A stretch of DNA of 64,000 nt from Pseudomonadota bacterium (GTDB lineage: Bacteria > Myxococcota_A > Polyangia > Polyangiales > Polyangiaceae), in the NCBI GenBank assembly GCA_023428245.1, contig JAEYYX010000068.1, positions 1 through 64,000 of the forward strand, given 5' to 3'. This document shows, in pieces, positions 57,352 to 64,000 of the stretch; position 1 is the stretch's first letter, and the number at the start of each line of letters is the position of its first letter. The notes under the pieces were generated by a model. That model ran no database searches and was not told the DNA's origin. It worked only from the letters and a program-made list of their open reading frames with translations. The translations under genes and the position numbers were made by a program.

Positions 57352-59151
57352 ATGCCGCGTCAGCTCGAAGAGATGTCTGCCCTTCCTGTTCTCGCTAGTT
57401 TCTTCGCACTCATCGCGCTGACCGGACTCGGTCTTGCCAAGGCGAGCGTGCGGGTTGGGCGCTTGTCGGAGGGGGGGCAGGTAGCGCTCGACGCAGTGAG
57501 AAAGACCGCGGCAGGCCAGCTCTTCGCCTCCCTCAAGCTGCAGGTCGGCGCGCTTCTCGTGGTCGCTGGTTTGGCCGCGCTCGGAGGCTCTCTGCGGGGG
57601 AACGGCTGGTTCCCGCCCTTCTTGGTGGTTCCGCTCTGCGCGGTCGGGGCCCTTTTCATGGGCTGGATCGGCGCGAACGCTGGGCTCCTCGAGATCGGAG
57701 CAGAGCTCACAGAGCAGAAGGGCCCCGGCGGGATCCATCGTCTGGCCCGCCGTGTACTCGGAGCGACCTTATTCGCCCAAGCCACGGGAGCGCTCGCGGG
57801 GCTCGGGCTGGGACACCTCGACAGCGCCTACGGGATCCGCTTGGCCCCTTGGGCCGCGGCCGGTGTCGCCCTCGCCACGGTCTTCGTAGCCCTGGCCGCA
57901 GCAACCCTCGAGCCTCTCACACTGCAAAGCAGCCGCCAGAAGGAGCCGAGCCCGACCAATCTCGGCGCCGCCGCCGCCCTCTCCCTCCTTCGCCCGATGC
58001 GCTCGCTCATGCTGCTCTCGGGGATCGCGCTCATCGCTTTCGACAAGTTCGCCCGTGGGGTCACTTCCACGGATCCCTCCGAGAGTGAGGCGGGAACGTT
58101 CTCGCTGCTCGTGCTCGGTGGCTCTGCTTTGGCGACGCTGATGGGCGGACTCGCAGTACGACCGAACGAACAAGAAGAGAGCGCCGAGGCCTTCGGGCGG
58201 GGAACCTGGACCGCTCTGCTCATCCTCATGGCCAGCGTTGCGCTCGCACGAGGTCACGACGACGCGCCCCATCGCACGCTCACTCAGCTCTGGAGCTTAG
58301 GGATCGGCGGCGCCTTCGTCCTCGCCTTCTTCCTCCCCGCGCTCCTCGGAACGAGACGGAGCGCGGAGCGCTCGCTCGTCCCTGCTGGTCGCGCTTTGCT
58401 CACGACCGCGCGCGCACCCTTGCTCGCTGCGGCCGCGCTCCTCGCGGTCCGTCTATTCGAGCCGAACCTGAATGCCAGCGCGCTCTTGCTCGCACTCTCG
58501 GTCGCGCTCGCTCCAGTCGCCCTCCTGTCCTCGCTTGCGGCGGACTACCGCCGCGGCAGTGCGCAGCTGGCTTGGCTCGCTCTTCACCCGTCGCTCGCTG
58601 AGGCGGCGCGCGGGGACCACTCCCTCGAACACAAACCGCTCACAGAGCTCAGCATCTTTGGACTCTTCCTGCTCTCGATGGAAGGACCTAGCTATGATCT
58701 CTCGCAGCTCTCCCCGCTCGTGCTTGGCCCCCTCGTATTGCTTGGTGGGCTCGGGATCGCCGCCGCCCTTGCCTCGCACCGCAGGACTCTCGAGGAGCCC
58801 ATGCGGCAAAGTGAGCTCCTTCAGGCAGGGGGCGGCACCCAAGGTTCCCCTCTGACCCGCCCCGTGGAACTAGGCGAACGGGTCGTCCCGGGCGCCGGAA
58901 GGCCCCTGCTCCTATTTCTCGGGCTCGCCACCGTCCTGGGACTGCTCAGTCAAACGAGCTTCGTGCCGCAGGCAATTTTGACTCCTCTCCTGCTTGGTCT
59001 GTGGCTCGGGGCACTGCTCTTGGGCGTAGGGCTTTCGAGCTTTTTGTCGAGCGAACCGACCTCTCCGCGCTCCAGCGTAGGCCCGCTTGCTCTCACACTC
59101 TCGTTCAGCCTCGGCACGCTGCTCGCCGGCCTGCAGACGATCGTCCTCTGA
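57352..59151 (+). CDS. Large polytopic membrane protein of unknown function
   Basis: I do not recognise a function with confidence. From the ATG at 57352 the protein has 599 residues with about 14-16 hydrophobic segments and no large soluble domain. The first ~110 residues (RVGRLSEGGQVALDAVRK... then VGALFMGWIGANAGL) loosely recall the N terminus of membrane pyrophosphatases, and the last segments a similar helix pair. The catalytic Asp-rich loops of that family are absent, so it would be inactive if related. It follows the ExbB-ExbD-ExbD operon by 240 bp on the same strand. Alternative start ATG 57373. Confidence 0.6.
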   Translation: MPRQLEEMSALPVLASFFALIALTGLGLAKASVRVGRLSEGGQVALDAVRKTAAGQLFASLKLQVGALLVVAGLAALGGSLRGNGWFPPFLVVPLCAVGALFMGWIGANAGLLEIGAELTEQKGPGGIHRLARRVLGATLFAQATGALAGLGLGHLDSAYGIRLAPWAAAGVALATVFVALAAATLEPLTLQSSRQKEPSPTNLGAAAALSLLRPMRSLMLLSGIALIAFDKFARGVTSTDPSESEAGTFSLLVLGGSALATLMGGLAVRPNEQEESAEAFGRGTWTALLILMASVALARGHDDAPHRTLTQLWSLGIGGAFVLAFFLPALLGTRRSAERSLVPAGRALLTTARAPLLAAAALLAVRLFEPNLNASALLLALSVALAPVALLSSLAADYRRGSAQLAWLALHPSLAEAARGDHSLEHKPLTELSIFGLFLLSMEGPSYDLSQLSPLVLGPLVLLGGLGIAAALASHRRTLEEPMRQSELLQAGGGTQGSPLTRPVELGERVVPGAGRPLLLFLGLATVLGLLSQTSFVPQAILTPLLLGLWLGALLLGVGLSSFLSSEPTSPRSSVGPLALTLSFSLGTLLAGLQTIVL

Positions 59152-59195
59152 CGATCTCATCCTTCCCTTTCTTTTCCTCGAAGCGAGAATAGCTC

Positions 59196-62100
59196 TTGTC
59201 CAATCTATCTGACGCCCTCTCAACGCTCTCTGACCGTGGTCTTCGTCGCCTCCTGGGTGCGCGGACTTTTCTCCGAGGTCTCGACTACGAGAAGCGCAAG
59301 GTCGTCGAGAACGTGGTTCTTGAAGAATCCGAAGCCAACTGCATCGTGAGAGGCTCGGAGGCCCAAGCCTACGACGTGAACATCCGCATGGGCGGCGAGG
59401 GAATCACCTCCCACTGCACCTGCCCCGCGTTCGAGAAGACGGGCCAACACTGCAAGCACATCGCAGCGCTCCTCATCCACGTGCGCAATAAGGCCCGCGC
59501 CAAAGGGGGCCCTCGGCCTCCCGCACAGCCGGCTCCGCCTCCCGCACCCCCTCAAGCCCAAACTCCTGCCCCGAACGGTCGCCTGGAGCAGAGCAAAGCA
59601 AGCCGCCGCAGAGAGCGGAGGAGGCGCGGTGGTCTACCTACCCCGCCCACCGCCATGGGCATCCGGAACGTCCCGAACCCTGCCAACGGCGCGCGCTCGA
59701 CTGGCATCGGCGCCTGGCTGCCCCCCGAAGACTCTCAGCGTGAGCTCTCCCTCGAGTTCCGGCTTCACGTACGTGCCGGCGGTCTTACGGTCACGGTGCT
59801 CGATACGGAAGCCCGCCTCCCGCTCCTGCCGAGCGTGGCGCTCGCATTCTGCGCGATCGATCCCTGCGACGATTGGGCCGCGCTGCGCCTCCTCAAGCGC
59901 TATGAGTCCGGAAACCCTCGCCACCCTGCCGTCGACGTGCGCGGAGAAGACGCCGCCGAGCTCTTGCCACTTCTGCGCGGGCGACGCGTTCTGCTTGAGC
60001 CCGCGCTCATGCAGGTTCGCTTCTCAGACGACACTTTGCGGCCAAAGTTCGAGCTCGAGATGGCCGGGAGCGAGACGGTGCTTGCCAAAGCGAGCTTCGT
60101 GCGCGGCGACGATGGCCGGAATTTTTCGCTCACGAGCGGCGGCTGGTTCGAAGGCTGGCCAGGCTACCATATCGATACCAATGAAGGCATCGTCAGGGCC
60201 GTCGACAAGCGCGTCTCGCCGTCCGCTCTGCGCCGACTGCTCAATAGTCCGAGCATCGCCGAGCCCGTCTCCGAGCTCATCACCCTCATCACCTCTGACT
60301 TGCCTCGGGTCGCCCTCGATTCGGGCGCCGACCTGCCCGATTTGTCTCAGGTCGCCGATGTCGTCGACATTGCCCCCGAGTTCATTTTCCGCGCTGGCGG
60401 CGGCCTGACCGACGCTGAAGCGTCACTCCGCGCGCTCTACGGCGAGCTTGAGATCGAAGTCCGCGCCGACGGCATCTCGCCCCCAGTCATCTTCCTGCCG
60501 CCGGAAGAAGGACGGCGCAAGCTGAAGTGCATCCGCACCGACATCGAGGCCCAGCAGGAGGCCGTACAACTCCTTCTGGCCCAGGGCCTGTCACCGAGCG
60601 ACAGCGGCGAGCATTTCACCGCCGAAGGCGAAGACGCGATTCAGTTCTGGTCTGAGGGCGTGCGCGCCCTGCCCAAGTCGTGGAAGCTCTACATCCCGAG
60701 CGAACTCGCAGGCGCCAAAGTGCAGCGCGCGCCGATTTCGATGAAAGCTCGCGTCTCGAGCGGCGTCGACTGGCTCAATGTCAAGATCACCTGGGATGCT
60801 GCGGGCGTCGACGTCGATCGGGCGGAAATCGAGCGCTGCTTGCGCGAAGGAAAAAAGTACGTCCGTCTCTCCGATAACAGCTACGCGGCCCTCGACCGCG
60901 ACCGCATTCAATCTCTGATCGACCGCGAGGTGGAGCTGCTCTCCGCCTCCGGCAAACAAGGGAAGCTGCCCTTGTCCCAGGCGGGCCGAGTCCAAGAGCT
61001 CCTGCAGCACGCGGACGGAACGACGGTAACCGCGGCGACCAAGTCGCTCTTTGAGAAGCTCGCGAACCTCGACGAGATCAAGAAGATCAAGAAGCCGCGG
61101 GGCCTCAAGGCGACGCTGCGCCCCTACCAGGAACAGGGCCTCTCTTGGCTTCGATTCCTGAACGAAATCGGCTCGGGCGGAGTGCTCGCCGATGACATGG
61201 GTCTCGGCAAGACCGTCCAGACAATCGCCCTCTTGCTCTCGCTGAACGGCAACAAGGAGGAACCCGTACGCGCACTGATCGTGGCGCCGACCTCCGTCGT
61301 CACCAACTGGCATCGAGAGATTGAACGCTTCGCGCCCTCGCTCCGAGTCGCCCTCTGGCACGGCGCCGCGCGGAAAGAGCAGAAGGATGACTTGCACGCA
61401 GCAAACGTCATCATTACGAGCTACGCGCTCCTCAGACGCGATATCGAGCTCTTGACCGCGCTCAAGCTCGACTACGCGATCTTGGACGAAGCGCAGGCGA
61501 TCAAGAATCCGCTATCGGCGACCGCGGGAGCCGCTAAGACGCTCACCGCCCGGCATCGCCTGGCCCTGACCGGTACTCCGATCGAAAACCGCTTGAGCGA
61601 AATTTGGTCGATCTTCGACTTCGTCAGTCCGGGACTACTCGGGCCGCTCCAGAAGTTCGAAGAGCGCTACGCCCGCCCGATCGACCAGGGCGACTCGAAA
61701 CAAGCGGCCCGCCTACGCGCCGTCATCCACCCGTTCATCCTGCGCCGCACGAAGCTCGAAGTGGCCAAGGATCTCCCGGAGAAGCTCGAGTTCGACAAGA
61801 TCATCGACATGACCCCCGAGCAGCGGGCTATCTACCTCCAGGTACTGCGCGAGGTTCGCGCCACCGTGCTCGGCGAGGTCGAGAGAGTCGGCGTCGCCAA
61901 GAGCCAGCTCCACATCCTGGCTGGCCTCACCAAACTCCGCCAAGCAGCCTGCGACGCGCGTCTGCTCGGCCTACCGAAAGAGCTAAAAAACGACGACAGC
62001 GGAAAGCTCGCGGCACTCCGTGAGCTCGTCGACGAGGTCGAGACCGGTGGGCACAAAGTGCTTATCTTCAGCCAGTTCGTCTCGATGTTGAAGCTCATCG

Positions 62101-62513
62101 CTTCGGCGCTCGACGAGGACAAGATCAAGTACGAATACCTAGACGGCAGCACGACAGACCGCGCGGAGCGTATCGACCGCTTCCAGAGCGATCCCACGAT
62201 CCCGGTCTTTTTGATCAGTCTGAAGGCAGGCGGGAGCGGCCTGAACCTGACCGCCGCCGATACCGTCATCCACTTCGACCCGTGGTGGAACCCGGCTGTG
62301 GAAGATCAAGCCACCGACCGCGCCCACCGCATCGGACAAAAGAAGGTCGTCTCGGTGTACCGACTGGTCGCCGCCGGAACCATCGAAGAGAAGATCCTGC
62401 AGCTGAAGCAGAAGAAGAAAGATCTTGTCGCTTCCGTGCTCAGCGAAGACGCAGGCGGCGAGAAGCGGCTCACCCGCGCCGACTTGGAAGACCTGTTCGG
62501 CATCGACAATTGA
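59196..62513 (+). CDS. SWIM zinc finger and SNF2-family helicase
   Basis: This is a DNA-dependent ATPase of 1105 residues starting at TTG. The N terminus has a SWIM zinc finger (Cys74, Cys76, Cys86, His88; CTCPAFEKTGQHCKH), a Pro/Ala-rich linker and a large middle domain (~170-620). Then comes a SNF2 motor: motif I GLGKTVQT near residue 669, motif II DEAQ near 763 (LDEAQAIKN), motif III ALTGTPIENRLSE, and helicase-C motifs LKAGGSGLNLTAADTV and DRAHRIGQKK. This matches RapA/HepA-like bacterial SNF2 proteins with SWIM domain. It probably remodels protein-DNA complexes. Confidence 0.94.
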   Translation: MSNLSDALSTLSDRGLRRLLGARTFLRGLDYEKRKVVENVVLEESEANCIVRGSEAQAYDVNIRMGGEGITSHCTCPAFEKTGQHCKHIAALLIHVRNKARAKGGPRPPAQPAPPPAPPQAQTPAPNGRLEQSKASRRRERRRRGGLPTPPTAMGIRNVPNPANGARSTGIGAWLPPEDSQRELSLEFRLHVRAGGLTVTVLDTEARLPLLPSVALAFCAIDPCDDWAALRLLKRYESGNPRHPAVDVRGEDAAELLPLLRGRRVLLEPALMQVRFSDDTLRPKFELEMAGSETVLAKASFVRGDDGRNFSLTSGGWFEGWPGYHIDTNEGIVRAVDKRVSPSALRRLLNSPSIAEPVSELITLITSDLPRVALDSGADLPDLSQVADVVDIAPEFIFRAGGGLTDAEASLRALYGELEIEVRADGISPPVIFLPPEEGRRKLKCIRTDIEAQQEAVQLLLAQGLSPSDSGEHFTAEGEDAIQFWSEGVRALPKSWKLYIPSELAGAKVQRAPISMKARVSSGVDWLNVKITWDAAGVDVDRAEIERCLREGKKYVRLSDNSYAALDRDRIQSLIDREVELLSASGKQGKLPLSQAGRVQELLQHADGTTVTAATKSLFEKLANLDEIKKIKKPRGLKATLRPYQEQGLSWLRFLNEIGSGGVLADDMGLGKTVQTIALLLSLNGNKEEPVRALIVAPTSVVTNWHREIERFAPSLRVALWHGAARKEQKDDLHAANVIITSYALLRRDIELLTALKLDYAILDEAQAIKNPLSATAGAAKTLTARHRLALTGTPIENRLSEIWSIFDFVSPGLLGPLQKFEERYARPIDQGDSKQAARLRAVIHPFILRRTKLEVAKDLPEKLEFDKIIDMTPEQRAIYLQVLREVRATVLGEVERVGVAKSQLHILAGLTKLRQAACDARLLGLPKELKNDDSGKLAALRELVDEVETGGHKVLIFSQFVSMLKLIASALDEDKIKYEYLDGSTTDRAERIDRFQSDPTIPVFLISLKAGGSGLNLTAADTVIHFDPWWNPAVEDQATDRAHRIGQKKVVSVYRLVAAGTIEEKILQLKQKKKDLVASVLSEDAGGEKRLTRADLEDLFGIDN

Positions 62514-62706
62514 CCGTGGGCCGCTCTCCTTTTGAGCGGGCCTCTCCCTGTCCCTCGCCGTGGCTCTTCTCTCGCTGGTCAGGGGCGCTCCCGCTCCAGG
62601 GCTCGGGGCCTCTCCCACCCAGCCAGGCAAGCCGCCTTAGGGTCCTCTCGGGCGCTCGGAGACGCCTGAGACTGCACGCCCCGTCTTGAGCGCGAGGGGC
62701 CAAACG

Positions 62707-62742
62707 AAAAGGCCCTCGAAGTTTCCTTCGAGGGCCTTTTTT
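62707..62742. terminator. Bidirectional intrinsic terminator between SNF2 helicase gene and tRNA-Leu
   Basis: GGCCCTCGAAG (62711-62721) pairs perfectly with 62726-62736 around a TTTC loop. A-runs on the left and T-runs on the right (62707-62710 and 62737-62742) make it work in both directions. It ends the tRNA transcript on the minus strand and, from the left, the helicase transcript. Confidence 0.92.
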
Positions 62743-62751
62743 GTTTTCTCG

Positions 62752-62834
62752 TGCGAAGAAGAGGACTCGAACCTCCACGGGAGTTACCCCGCTAGCACCT
62801 CAAGCTAGTGCGTCTGCCATTCCGCCATCTTCGC
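62752..62834 (-). tRNA. tRNA-Leu (anticodon GAG)
   Basis: On the minus strand the sequence folds into a class II tRNA. The 7-bp acceptor stem is GCGAAGA/TCTTCGC (62834-62828 with 62759-62753), with discriminator A at 62752. The anticodon loop CTTGAGG gives GAG, which reads leucine CUC and CUU codons. A long variable arm and the GGTTCGAGTCC T-arm are present. CCA is not encoded. It has its own promoter and terminator. Confidence 0.95.
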
Positions 62835-62908
62835 CCGTTTTCTCGTTCCCTTCGACGCGGCGCACGGAGGGCTCCGAGCGCCGAATTCACCAGGAACTCG
62901 GGCCCGGA

Positions 62909-62936
62909 AAACTAGGCGGCCCCCCTTAATTGTCAA
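62909..62936 (-). promoter_or_regulatory. Sigma-70 promoter for tRNA-Leu
   Basis: On the minus strand a perfect TTGACA -35 box (62931-62936) and a TAGTTT -10 box (62909-62914) are 16 bp apart. Transcription would start near 62902, about 68 nt before the tRNA 5' end. Confidence 0.8.
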
Positions 62937-63085
62937 GCGCTGTCCGGAGCATTTCCGAATTCCCTAGATGATTTGCGAGCGCGGAACCGGTCCCTCCTCT
63001 GGGGAGCGGCATCCGCAGCCTGTCGCGCCGCAAGCCGCCGCCTTCCGAGACGCTCCTGGGGGGCCTCTCGGGATGACCCGACATT

Positions 63086-64000
63086 TTAGGCCGAAGAGAG
63101 AGCGGCTCGCTCAGCGATCGACTCAGCGACCACCTGTGTCAACTGGCCCATGTCGAAGGGCTTCCGAATCCAGGTCGAGAACGCTCCCTCAAGATCCGCT
63201 GGAATGCGACCGGGCTGACCGCTCATCAGCACAAGCGGCGCCTCCGGACAGACTACACTCAACTCAGCGATCACCTCTCGGAGCTCGTCGATAATCGGTG
63301 AGAGATCCATGAGGACGAGATCGACAACCGGCCTACCCGCCAAGATCGAGCGCAGCTGGTCGTAGCCACTCGCCAAGATCAACTCGGCGCCTCGTGCCTC
63401 GAGACTCATTTCGACGAGCGTGCTGACGGCTGGATCATCTTCGATGACCAAAATGCGTGCCCCATCCAAGGCAGCGCGGAGTGCCGGAGGGAATGCGCTC
63501 TGCGGCGCGGAGGACCGAACAACCGGCCAGGTCAGCTCGAAACAGGCGCCCGACTTCGAAGAAAGAAGCTCCAGGCTTCCCCCATGTTCGACAGCCAGAG
63601 TTCGCGAATGCGGCAAGCCAATTCCCGCCCCGCCCGGACGCAGCGACGCACGCGACGTGAACAAGCTATCACGTAGCGCTGGCGGCACACCGGGCCCCTG
63701 ATCGGTGACGATGAACCGGACAGCGTCACCTTGGCGCAGAATCTCGAGCGAGATGATTCCGTCCTCCGGCGAGAACGCGATCGCGTTGAGCAGGAGGTTC
63801 GTCAGGATCTGGAGCACGGCGGCTTCCCCGTCGAGAGCAGCTTCCGTTCCGGCGCCGGACTTCACGTCAATCTTCACGCGCTTGGCGCGCCCCGATGGCT
63901 CAACCGACACCGCCGCGAAGGTCCCGATGGATTGGGCGCTCCTGCCACCTTGTTGTGACTCGACGCTCGAGCCGATCGCCCTGCGCGCAATGACCTGACC
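63086..64000 (-). CDS. Hybrid histidine kinase, C-terminal part (5' end outside window)
   Basis: The frame stays open to the right edge, so the N terminus lies beyond the window; the GTG at 63910 is not needed as start. What is visible is a GHKL ATPase domain (N box ILTNLLLNAIAFSPEDG, G1 DQGPGVP, G2 GGAGIGLPHS), then a receiver domain (VIEDDPAVS, phosphoacceptor Asp in LVLMDLSP, MSGQPG, Lys in IRKPF). Such hybrids relay phosphate from kinase to their own receiver. The dimerisation/His-box part is not visible here, so the input is unknown. A short region at 63062-63085 separates its end from the tRNA promoter area. Confidence 0.88.
   Translation of the reverse strand, partial: GQVIARRAIGSSVESQQGGRSAQSIGTFAAVSVEPSGRAKRVKIDVKSGAGTEAALDGEAAVLQILTNLLLNAIAFSPEDGIISLEILRQGDAVRFIVTDQGPGVPPALRDSLFTSRASLRPGGAGIGLPHSRTLAVEHGGSLELLSSKSGACFELTWPVVRSSAPQSAFPPALRAALDGARILVIEDDPAVSTLVEMSLEARGAELILASGYDQLRSILAGRPVVDLVLMDLSPIIDELREVIAELSVVCPEAPLVLMSGQPGRIPADLEGAFSTWIRKPFDMGQLTQVVAESIAERAALSSA

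Overview
The window is GC-rich, densely coded bacterial chromosome, most likely from a Myxococcota (delta-proteobacterial) lineage. Pointers to this are a GltJ/AgmX-type zinc-ribbon/GYF protein, two ExbB-ExbD-ExbD motor cassettes with the layout of the myxobacterial AglRQS motor, a MopE-like DxDGDG calcium-type motif, a MshEN-receiver-TPR protein and many lipoproteins with Pro/Ala-rich linkers. This is inference from gene content. The first ~60 bases are a G-run followed by a C-rich run and look like a contig-end artefact. The last gene runs off the right edge.

Region 1 (247-11142, minus strand) is one long urea-nitrogen operon: urtABCDE (high-affinity urea ABC importer) followed by ureDABCEFG (structural urease and nickel-insertion chaperones). 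Facing it at 11392-14205 is a 937-residue soluble protein whose C-terminal half is a UrtA-like urea/amide-binding domain fused to an N-terminal region typical of cytoplasmic regulators. It looks like a dedicated intracellular urea sensor for the operon. The intergenic region carries a candidate promoter, a palindrome and a 12-bp leader hairpin.

Region 2 (14268-21713) holds a GH5 mannanase-like lipoprotein, a phosphohexomutase, an NAD(P)-binding reductase, a secreted lipoprotein methyltransferase, YggL and a KefC-type antiporter.

Region 3 (21878-27312, plus) is an arginine-degradation operon: an archaeal/AgrE-type ornithine cyclodeaminase, arginase and bifunctional PutA. Together they would convert arginine to urea plus ornithine, ornithine to proline, and proline to glutamate. 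The urea can feed the urease of region 1, so the window encodes a full arginine-to-glutamate-plus-ammonia route.

Region 4 (27349-39674) has a luciferase-like oxidoreductase, a membrane alkaline-phosphatase-superfamily enzyme, a XerC-type recombinase, a DJ-1/AraC regulator, a fatty-acid hydroxylase, an ABC-2 permease with a small partner, hisF with an overlapping unknown gene, a zinc-ribbon membrane protein and an IscA/ErpA-type Fe-S carrier.

Region 5 (39859-51239) contains rnpB (RNase P RNA), a GltJ-like protein, the MshEN-REC-TPR protein, queA-tgt (queuosine), an NtrC-class regulator and clpS-clpA with a 45-codon basic ORF just upstream.

Region 6 (51316-64000) has two divergent ExbB-ExbD-ExbD cassettes around a 776-bp non-coding gap, a large unknown polytopic membrane protein, a SWIM-SNF2 helicase, tRNA-Leu(GAG) with its own promoter and terminator, and a truncated hybrid histidine kinase.
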